Source of the DNA: JAVXAG01 sp036660615
GTDB taxonomy: Bacteria; Bacillota; Clostridia; Peptostreptococcales; Anaerovoracaceae
Length of the DNA: 14,215 bases
Assembly (NCBI GenBank): GCA_036660615.1
Contig: JAVXAG010000044.1
Coordinates: 1-14,215, forward strand
Reading direction: 5' to 3'
In this document: positions 8,349 to 13,796 of the stretch, one piece after another
How the letters are laid out: each line of letters starts with the position of its first letter
How positions within the stretch are numbered: position 1 is the stretch's first letter
Notes under the pieces: generated by a model
Databases searched by the model: none
The model's input: the letters and a program-made list of their open reading frames with translations, nothing else
What the model was told of the DNA's origin: nothing
Made by a program: the position numbers and the translations under genes

Positions 8349-9752
8349 ATGGAACAAGAAAAGAAAGGACAATGGGGAAGTAATTTCGGCTTTTTGATGG
8401 CTGCTGTTGGCTCCGCTGTTGGACTAGGTAATTTATGGGGGTTCCCATACAAGATGGGTAATAATGGCGGTTTCGCATTTTTACTTTTATACTTATTATT
8501 AGTAGTATTTGTTGGATTTATAATTATGATGGCTGAACTATCCTTAGGACGTAAGTCCCGTAAAGGTGTAGTTGGCGCTTATGAATCACTTGGCAAAAAA
8601 TATAAATTTGTTGGTTGGATGGGCGTAGCCGCTCCATTCCTAATTATGTCATTCTACACTATGCTAGGTGGCTATTGCATAAAATACGCAGTTGCTAACT
8701 TTGGTGATATGTTTGGCGCTAGTTGGGGCGTAAATGGCGCTGCTAGTGATACATTCTTCTCAAATTTCTATGGTGACCAATTCCAGAGTGTATTATATAC
8801 TTTGATTTTCATAGTATTAACAATTTTGATTGTAAGAGCCGGTGTATCCAGTGGTATTGAAAAATTTACAAAGATTGCTATGCCTGCACTATTTATTATG
8901 TTAGTTATAATAATTGCAAGAAGTGTAACTATGCCAGGAGCTGGTGCTGGACTAGAATTTATGTTTAAGCCAAACTTTGAAGTATTCAAAGGCCTTGGGT
9001 GGGTAACTGTATTAGCTACTGCCGGTGGTCAGATGTTCTTCTCATTATCCCTTGGCATGGGTGCTATGATTACATACGGATCATATTTGAGCAAAAAAGA
9101 AAGCTTGGAAAGAAACTCATTTATCATTCCAATCGCTGACACAACTATTGCCATAATGGCTGGTCTTGCAGTAATGCCTGCAGTATTTGCTTCCGGTCTT
9201 GACCCAGCAGGTGGCCCAGGATTATTATTTGTAACATTACAATCAGTATTTGCTTCAATGGGAGCAGCTGGTCCATTCTTTGGATTCTTACTATATGTAC
9301 TAGTATTTATCGCTGCTATCACATCATCAATTTCACTACTTGAAACAGTTAGTGCTGTTGTTACTGATAAACGTGAAGACCAAGGAAAAGCAACAAACAG
9401 AAATGCTGTTGTTATTATCATTGGATTATTAATGGCTGTCGAAGCTGTGTTTGTATCAATAGACGGTCTTGGAACTAATGGACTTCCTCAGATTCTTGGT
9501 CAAGGATGTTGGTTAGACACATTTGACTTAGTATCAGAAGGAATATTGATGCCTCTTGGCGCATTATTCATGGCAATCATATTTGGTTGGATAAAGCCTG
9601 GATATCTAAATGAAGAAATTAGATCAAGCGAAGGTGATTTTAGAACTCAAAAGTTCTTCCAATTCTGTATAAAATGGGTTGTACCACCTATAATGCTTCT
9701 AATCTTAGTTGGACAGATTGACACATTCTTCAAACTTGGTATCTTCTCGTAA
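8349..9752 (+). CDS. Sodium-dependent neurotransmitter symporter (SNF/NSS) family amino-acid transporter
   Basis: The 467-aa membrane protein belongs to the LeuT/MhsT-like family that imports amino acids or amino-acid derivatives with Na+. TM1 carries the family's Na+/substrate motif MAAVGSAVGLGNLWGFPY at residues 17-34, followed by GGFAFLLLYLL in TM2 and an ELSLGRKSRKG cytoplasmic loop. The length and the C-terminal helix (WVVPPIMLLILVGQIDTF) fit the shorter bacterial type with about eleven helices, as in MhsT and TnaT relatives, rather than the twelve of LeuT. The substrate is not readable; an amino acid is most likely. The start is fixed by AGGAGG at 8336-8341, seven bases from the ATG. 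It is monocistronic: its own consensus promoter in front and an intrinsic terminator 21 bp behind. It is divergent from the ybaK operon and convergent with bofA. Confidence 0.93.
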   Translation: MEQEKKGQWGSNFGFLMAAVGSAVGLGNLWGFPYKMGNNGGFAFLLLYLLLVVFVGFIIMMAELSLGRKSRKGVVGAYESLGKKYKFVGWMGVAAPFLIMSFYTMLGGYCIKYAVANFGDMFGASWGVNGAASDTFFSNFYGDQFQSVLYTLIFIVLTILIVRAGVSSGIEKFTKIAMPALFIMLVIIIARSVTMPGAGAGLEFMFKPNFEVFKGLGWVTVLATAGGQMFFSLSLGMGAMITYGSYLSKKESLERNSFIIPIADTTIAIMAGLAVMPAVFASGLDPAGGPGLLFVTLQSVFASMGAAGPFFGFLLYVLVFIAAITSSISLLETVSAVVTDKREDQGKATNRNAVVIIIGLLMAVEAVFVSIDGLGTNGLPQILGQGCWLDTFDLVSEGILMPLGALFMAIIFGWIKPGYLNEEIRSSEGDFRTQKFFQFCIKWVVPPIMLLILVGQIDTFFKLGIFS

Positions 9753-9772
9753 AGCATTAAAATAGAATTTAT

Positions 9773-9808
9773 ATATCGGGCAGTAATTACACTGCCTGAT
9801 ATTTTTTT
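9773..9808 (+). terminator. Rho-independent terminator of the SNF symporter gene
   Basis: An 11-bp stem (ATATCGGGCAG with CTGCCTGATAT, one G-U pair), extendable by one more pair inside, closes a six-base loop and is followed by seven T residues. It stands 20 bases after the symporter stop and 32 bases before the bofA stop on the other strand. The minus-strand side lacks a good T-run, so it is mainly a plus-strand terminator. Confidence 0.9.
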
Positions 9809-9840
9809 GTCCGCATACTTTCTTTGGGATATGAAAAGGT

Positions 9841-10104
9841 TTAACTGTTACAAAAAACTATTAGCATTATTACCCCAGGCACTCCTAATATGCCTACTAT
9901 CAAAGCATTCAAAACGTTAATCGGCAATAAAAGCCCCAGCTTGCCTCCAAATATATTTAGCACTATCAACGCAACCGCACCTATTATGCTATTCAAAATC
10001 ACTTTCAAAACCACTTTTATTGGTACAACCAAAGCTTTCCCTAGCAAAAAAATCAATATTAATGCTCCTCCAAAAGTCAAAAAGACACCAAAATTAAATT
10101 CCAT
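9841..10104 (-). CDS. bofA: BofA family protein (pro-sigma-K processing inhibitor)
   Basis: BofA is a small membrane protein that in Bacillus holds the SpoIVFB protease inactive in the outer forespore membrane until sigma-K is needed. The 87-aa product is almost wholly hydrophobic, with the family pattern LLGKALVVPIKVVLKVILNS (about residues 20-39), then LNIFGGKLGLLLPINVLNALIVG and the closing LGVPGVIMLI. The length matches known BofA. I start it at 10104, where AAAGGGG lies about seven bases upstream, rather than at the in-frame ATG six codons earlier, which has no good site. It keeps its usual place after recR, but yaaL, which normally sits between them in the same direction, is inverted here. 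bofA therefore probably needs its own promoter; TATACAAT at 10144-10137 on the minus strand is the best -10 and resembles a sigma-E -10, without a convincing -35. Confidence 0.85.
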   Translation of the reverse strand: MEFNFGVFLTFGGALILIFLLGKALVVPIKVVLKVILNSIIGAVALIVLNIFGGKLGLLLPINVLNALIVGILGVPGVIMLIVFCNS

Positions 10105-10201
10105 ATGTTTTGCCCCTTTCATATTTCTTTACCTACATTGTATAAAATATGATTGTTTGGAATAAAATAGAATTAAATATATTTTGAAAGGCGTGATGGT
10201 T

Positions 10202-10405
10202 ATGATATTCACTCATACAAACGAAAGAGAGGAAATCTTTACTTCAATAAAAAAAGCCCACTCCGATTTGGAACAGGCTGTTTCCACTTTCAACGAATTG
10301 ACCGACGAGTCAGCAGTGGATTTTGCTTCATATAACCTATTGGCTGCAGAAGCAAAATATTCTTATTTAATTAAAGTTGCCAAGGAAAAGAATCTATGTT
10401 TATAG
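10202..10405 (+). CDS. DUF2508 family protein (YaaL-like)
   Basis: This is a small soluble, charged protein of unknown function, 67 aa from the ATG at 10202 (69 aa if the ATG at 10196 is used; the open frame extends to a TTG at 10184). The C-terminal half ends in LLAAEAKYSYLIKVAKEKNL. This matches the DUF2508/YaaL pattern, in which a helix with an 'AEARYDYLL-AKE' motif closes the protein. The string GAAAGGCGTGATG just in front can act as ribosome binding site for the second ATG. The gene occupies the syntenic yaaL position between recR and bofA but is on the opposite strand to both, which is unusual. Its last six bases overlap the recR stop codon region tail to tail. No clear promoter is seen; TTGTAT (10138) and TAAAAT (10163) are spaced 19 bases apart. 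Confidence 0.7.
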   Translation: MIFTHTNEREEIFTSIKKAHSDLEQAVSTFNELTDESAVDFASYNLLAAEAKYSYLIKVAKEKNLCL

Positions 10406-10999
10406 TTCTCTTCTACCTTCCATTGCTTTTAACAGAGTTACTTCATCAGCATACTCAAGGTCGCCACCGACTGGAATTCCATGAGCTATTCTAGTGACTT
10501 TTATTCCGGATGGTTTAATAAGTCTAGCTATGTACATTGCGGTTGCTTCCCCCTCTATGTTAGGGTTGGTTGCTAAAATGATTTCTTTTACGTCGCTTTG
10601 CTGTAACCTGATGATTAACTGCTTAAGGTTAATATCTTCTGGGCCGATCCCCTCCATTGGGGATATGGCTCCATGAAGTACGTGATAAAGGCCCTGAAAC
10701 TCCTTTATTCTTTCCATTGCCATAACATCTTTTGCGTTTTCAACAACACAAATAACGTCGTTGCGTCTCCTTGGATCTGTACAAATATTACATGGATCCT
10801 GATCAGTCAAGTTGCCACAAACCGAACAATATTTCATTGATTTCTTGGCTTCCACTATGGAAGAAGCCAAGTTTTCCGCTTCTTTATCCTCTAATGACAA
10901 AATATAAAAAGCCAATCTCTGTGCTGTTTTGCCACCTATTCCAGGTAGCTTCGAAAGTTCGCTTATTAATCTACCCAAAGGTTTTGCATACTGTGCCAT
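10400..10999 (-). CDS. recR: Recombination protein RecR
   Basis: RecR acts with RecO (and RecF) to load RecA at single-stranded gaps. The 199-aa protein is complete: the helix-hairpin-helix region LSKLPGIGGKTAQRLAFYIL at 15-34, a Cys4 zinc finger (Cys58, 61, 70, 73), the Toprim domain starting DVICVVENAKDV at 81-92, and the conserved LHGAISPMEGIGP at 108-120. It starts three bases after the ebfC stop. The only candidate ribosome site, GGTG, lies within the last ebfC codons, which suggests translational coupling. The stop codon overlaps the end of the inverted yaaL gene, and no terminator is visible after it. Confidence 0.97.
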   Translation of the reverse strand: MAQYAKPLGRLISELSKLPGIGGKTAQRLAFYILSLEDKEAENLASSIVEAKKSMKYCSVCGNLTDQDPCNICTDPRRRNDVICVVENAKDVMAMERIKEFQGLYHVLHGAISPMEGIGPEDINLKQLIIRLQQSDVKEIILATNPNIEGEATAMYIARLIKPSGIKVTRIAHGIPVGGDLEYADEVTLLKAMEGRREL

Positions 11000-11002
11000 T
11001 TT

Positions 11003-11356
11003 TTACACCAATCCAGGGATATTTAAGCCTCCTGTCAGCTTACTCATTTCATTGTTTGATAGTTCATCAATTTGTCTTAGACCTTCGTTTACTGCAACAA
11101 TAATCAAATCTTGTAGCATTTCAACATCGTCTGGATCAACTACTTCTTTGTCTATTGTAAGTGCAGTAATTTCTTTTTTACCGCTTACTGTAACGCTTAC
11201 AGCTCCACCACCTGAAGTTGTAGTGATTTCTTTTTCATCGATTTCTGCCTGCATCATCTCCATTTGCTTTTGCATAGCCTGCATCTGTTGCATTTGTTTC
11301 TGCATACCGCCGCCACCGCCACTAGGTTTTTTACCTGCTCTCATACCTTTTCCCAT
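11003..11356 (-). CDS. ebfC: YbaB/EbfC family nucleoid-associated protein
   Basis: The 117-aa product is the small DNA-binding protein (YaaK in Bacillus) that is almost always encoded between dnaX and recR. The N-terminus is basic and glycine-rich (KKPSGGGGGMQ), followed by a Met/Gln-rich helix at about 18-42 that forms the arm of the dimer. The beta-sheet core ITTTSGGGAVSVTVSGKKEI and the conserved VDPDDVEMLQDLIIVAVNEGL come next. The start is fixed by a strong AGGAGG nine bases before the ATG. It follows dnaX by 29 bp and leads directly into recR. Its exact cellular role, nucleoid organisation or a repair accessory, is not settled for the family. Confidence 0.95.
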   Translation of the reverse strand: MGKGMRAGKKPSGGGGGMQKQMQQMQAMQKQMEMMQAEIDEKEITTTSGGGAVSVTVSGKKEITALTIDKEVVDPDDVEMLQDLIIVAVNEGLRQIDELSNNEMSKLTGGLNIPGLV

Positions 11357-11385
11357 GTTATTTTTCCTCCTAAATTCTCATTTAA

Positions 11386-12928
11386 TTATTCTATTTCTAC
11401 TGTAATGCCAAGTTCGTCTTCTATGCTTTTAGCAATTTTTTCTGCTGTATCAGTATTTGACATATTATCATCTTGCTCTTCTGTTTTGCAATTGAGCATT
11501 AATTTTCTACCCATCTGCCTTTCCATCATAGTTTCTAAATTCTCTTTGTTTTTTTCTACATATTGTTTTGTAAAATCATTTTGTGCAATAACTATAAACT
11601 CTCTGTCATTGACTTCTTCNNNNNNNNNNNNNNNNNNNNNNNNNNNNNNNNNNNNNNNNNNNNNNNNNNNNNNNNNNNNNNNNNNNNNNNNNNNNNNNNN
11701 NNNNNNNNNNNNNNNNNNNCACCTTCTCTGTAGGCAAATTCCCACTTTCTGTATTTTCTTTTTTAACGGAAGGTTTTTCCTTTTGTTTTGACTGGGAAAC
11801 CTGTGCTGTTGCTGTGGTTCTAGCCATAGGTTGCAATGTTGCCTCGCTAAGTCCTGTTGCCAAAGTAACAATTGCCAACTCAAGAAGTATTCTTGGCTGT
11901 GTGGAAAATCTAGCGTCGTTTATTGTCTTTGACAATGTTATTACACCGTTATTTATTTCCTCAAGTGATACCTGACTGCTCTGTTGTTTTAGGCGCTCTA
12001 TATTTTCTGTAGATAGGTTCAACATATCCTCAGGATTTTTTATATATTTTGTTATCAAAAGGCAACGGTAATGTGCCATCCAATCTTTCATAATTTGTTT
12101 TACGTCTTTGCCTTGGCATAATGCTTTTTCTAGAAGTATCAATCCTTCTGCAACATTATGTAATGAAACGGCATCGGTCAAATCCAAGAAGAATTCTTCG
12201 GAAACTGTTCCCAAAAACTCTAGTATAATATCTCTATCTAGGTGCTTTTCTCCTGCCCCAAGGCATTGGTCCAAAAGGCTTAATCCGTCTCTTACAGAGC
12301 CATCTGCATTGGTTGCCAATAGTCTCAATGCGCTATCGGTAATCTCTATGCCCCTTGATTTACAAATTCTACCCATATCTTCTGCTATTATTTTTTCTGG
12401 TACTCTTTTAAAGTCTAATCTCATACATCTGGACAAAATAGTTGCCGGCAATTTTTGCGGATCTGTCGTTGCCAAAATAAACATAACGTTCTCTGGTGGT
12501 TCTTCCAATGTTTTTAACAAGGCATTGGAAGCGCCTATAGAAAGCATATGTACTTCATCTATAATGTAAACTTTTTTCTTTCCAACTGCTGGTGGATATT
12601 TGACGCTTTCTCGAAGATCTCTAATATTTTCTACTCCGTTATTGGAAGCTGCGTCAATCTCGATTACGTCCATAAAATTGCCTTCTTTTATGTCCAAGCA
12701 ATTTGCACAATGGCCGCAAGGTCGTTCTCCCTCGTCCAAACAGTTTACTGCTTTTGCCAGTATTCTAGCTGTCGTAGTCTTTCCTGTCCCTCTTGTACCA
12801 CAAAAAAGATAAGCATGGCTAACCGTATTTGTCTTTATTTGGTTTTTTAAAATTTTCACTATATGTTCTTGACCAAGTATTTCTGAAAAAACTTCTGGCC
12901 TTTGTGATCTATAAAGTGCTGTATACAT
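11386..12928 (-). CDS. dnaX: DNA polymerase III subunit gamma/tau (interrupted by assembly gap)
   Basis: DnaX is the ATPase core of the clamp loader. The N-terminal part (12928 down to 11720) shows Walker A GTRGTGKT at 44-51, zinc-binding cysteines at 63, 71, 74 and 77, Walker B YIIDEVH at 121-127, sensor 1 ILATTDPQKLP near 151-161 and the arginine-finger SRC at 166-168. The start has AAGGAGG five bases upstream. The 100 N at 11620-11719 remove part of the linker/C-terminal region. After the gap the protein resumes with EEVNDREFIVIAQNDFTKQYV and ends in DELGITVEIE, a DnaX-like C-terminus, in another frame. The frame change is explained by the placeholder length of the gap: the 1443 sequenced bases are a multiple of three, so a real gap of any multiple of three restores one open frame. 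It heads the dnaX-ebfC-recR operon, just downstream of the SRP RNA. Confidence 0.93.
11620..11719. other. Assembly gap (100 N) inside dnaX
   Basis: Exactly 100 N, the usual placeholder for a gap of unknown size. Protein predictions that read through it are artefacts. Confidence 0.97.
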
Positions 12929-12970
12929 CTCTGCCTCCTTTGTTTATAGTACAGAAAATGCCCTTAAAAA

Positions 12971-13098
12971 GCTCCGCAGGGTGTTGGAGAAGGCTAATCT
13001 GCGGCACATAAGAACTTCCGCTTATTGCTGCTTCCTTCCGGACCTGACAAGGTTCACGGCATCCTATTGCGCAGGACCCAAACCATACCAGGCGGAGC
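12971..13098 (-). ncRNA. ffs: Signal recognition particle RNA, bacterial small type
   Basis: This RNA forms the core of the SRP together with Ffh and targets nascent membrane proteins to the translocon. The diagnostic apical domain is present on the minus strand: CAGGTCCGGAAGGAAGCAGC at 13046-13027, with the GGAA tetraloop and the asymmetric loop bound by Ffh. The RNA ends are closed by a perfect 18-bp helix between 12960-12977 and 13092-13109, of which GCTCCGC/GCGGAGC is the GC-rich part. The T-run just after GCGGAGC on the minus strand probably marks the 3' end. The location immediately upstream of dnaX is the same as in many Firmicutes. Exact mature ends are not known; I give the GC-rich closing helix as limits, and the precursor may reach 13109-13117. 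Confidence 0.93.
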
Positions 13099-13123
13099 TT
13101 TTTAAGGGCAATCGCTAATCTAT

Positions 13124-13152
13124 ATTATATTGGTTTTTGCATGGTATGTCAA
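13124..13152 (-). promoter_or_regulatory. Consensus sigma-A promoter of the SRP RNA (and probably dnaX)
   Basis: On the minus strand TTGACA (13152-13147), a 17-base spacer and TATAAT (13129-13124) match the consensus perfectly. Transcription would start near 13115-13117, a few bases before the closing helix of the SRP RNA. This is what a highly expressed stable RNA needs. No separate promoter is evident between the RNA and dnaX, so read-through may feed the dnaX operon. Confidence 0.92.
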
Positions 13153-13170
13153 ACAAGTTTTGCAACTTTA

Positions 13171-13176
13171 TATAAT
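13171..13176 (+). promoter_or_regulatory. Possible -10 of a plus-strand promoter
   Basis: A perfect TATAAT on the plus strand lies just upstream of the GC-rich hairpin block and back to back with the SRP promoter. No recognisable -35 sits 16-18 bases upstream (GTCAAA or similar), so it is only a candidate start for an RNA running towards the 13457-13485 terminator. Confidence 0.2.
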
Positions 13177-13221
13177 TCTTATGAATGAGATGTGATGATG
13201 CTAATGTTTAAGAAACAAATA

Positions 13222-13380
13222 TGTGGGTGGGATCGGTGGGAAAACCGCAGGTTTTCATAGGTGCGTAGCACCGCCTTTGCGATAAAAACTAACAAGGCAA
13301 AGGGAGCCGTTCCCCATAGAATGTTCTCGTCGGCCGCTGGCCTGAGTGGCAAGCGCGAAAGTGATGGCTGAAGTGAATCC
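13222..13380. other. GC-rich, hairpin-dense non-coding block (candidate structured RNA or repeat)
   Basis: This stretch is clearly richer in G and C than its AT-rich surroundings and contains consecutive small inverted repeats: GAAAACC/GGTTTTC (13240-13256, triloop), GGTGC/GCACC (13260-13272, triloop), CCTTTGC/GCAAAGG (13274-13303), GGGA/TCCC (13302-13314) and GGCC/GGCC (13332-13342). A minus-strand open frame of 71 codons crosses it but has no ribosome binding site or familiar domain. In an AT-rich genome such a block is typical of a structured RNA or an inserted repeat element. I do not recognise the family. Its 5' edge on the plus strand is G-rich. Confidence 0.45.
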
Positions 13381-13398
13381 GAATCTGATTTCAAAACT

Positions 13399-13417
13399 GA
13401 TAATGAGAATCATTATC
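13399..13417. promoter_or_regulatory. Fur box (ferric uptake regulator operator)
   Basis: The 19 bases GATAATGAGAATCATTATC match the classical Fur box consensus at 18 positions; the single difference is G for T near the centre. With one more base on each side (TGA...TCA) it is a 9-1-1-9-type palindrome. Fur-like repressors would bind here under iron-replete conditions. No iron-uptake gene starts near it on either strand in this window, so the regulated transcript is not obvious. Confidence 0.75.
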
Positions 13418-13456
13418 ACTTATCGCTGTAATTAAGTACCGAAAAAAAATAAATAT

Positions 13457-13485
13457 CGATTTTGCTCACAGAATCGACTTTTTTT
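13457..13485 (+). terminator. Plus-strand intrinsic terminator without an upstream gene
   Basis: The arms CGATTTTG (13457-13464) and CAGAATCG (13469-13476) pair over eight bases (one G-U) around the loop CTCA, followed by AC and seven T. This is a convincing rho-independent terminator for plus-strand transcription, yet no plus-strand gene lies between it and the SRP promoter. It uses the same bases as the left hairpin repeat (13463-13500), so the two folds exclude each other. Confidence 0.5.
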
Positions 13486-13638
13486 CACTCTCAGTGAGCA
13501 GATTCTCAGATATTAATGGGTTTCAAGGGATTAATTGTCAAAATCGCAAGCCAATGCTTCTACCGCCAAGTTGATTCCGTTGTATTTACAACAGTTGATG
13601 CCCATATATTGGTATCTTTTGTCATATATCAACATTAT

Positions 13639-13682
13639 CGCCAGTTATTTGCAAACCCGCAAATGCAATCTGCTCACTGGCG
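13639..13682. repeat. Nested hairpin between the inverted repeat units
   Basis: CGCCAGT (13639-13645) and ACTGGCG (13676-13682) pair perfectly. Inside them ATTTGC (13647-13652) and GCAAAT (13659-13664) form a second stem. The right arm overlaps the TGCTCAC arm of the right repeat unit, so alternative folds compete. There is no T-run after it on either strand. Confidence 0.4.
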
Positions 13683-13796
13683 GTGCTTTTTGAGCGGTTC
13701 TGTGAGCAAATCAGGATTTTATTTTTTTGCTGGAAAAATTAGCGGGTTTTTACCGTTCTTTCTGCCTGTTTTTGAATTATATTTTAAAAATGGTTG

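Larger units (their letters stand above)
13441..13730. repeat. Inverted pair of hairpin repeats (MITE-like arrangement)
   Basis: Two related units of about 60 bases face each other. The left one starts with an A-run and reads TTTGCTCACAGAATCG ... CAGTGAGCAGATT (13461-13504). The right one, read on the minus strand, gives TTTGCTCACAGAACCG ... CAGTGAGCAGATT (13710-13667) and is followed outside by a matching A/T run up to 13730. Each unit holds its own hairpin TGCTCAC / GTGAGCA with exactly 24 bases between the arms (13463-13500 and 13671-13708). The loop edges are conserved while the centres differ. Together they form imperfect terminal inverted repeats around about 160 bases that contain no gene. 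A degenerate MITE or a paired protein-binding site are possible readings. Confidence 0.5.

Noticed and set aside
11750..11800. Programmed frameshift site in dnaX (A-rich runs before the gap)
   Set aside because: The run of six A followed by G is not a good slippery heptamer in the reading frame, and the sequence after it is lost in the gap, so nothing can be concluded.
13179..13394. 71-codon minus-strand open frame across the GC-rich block
   Set aside because: No ribosome binding site, no recognisable domain, and the frame coincides with a series of hairpins; more likely chance in GC-rich structured DNA.
13205..13740. CRISPR array or tRNA/tmRNA in the gene-free interval
   Set aside because: The repeats are two inverted units, not regularly spaced direct repeats, and no cloverleaf or tmRNA end is recognisable.
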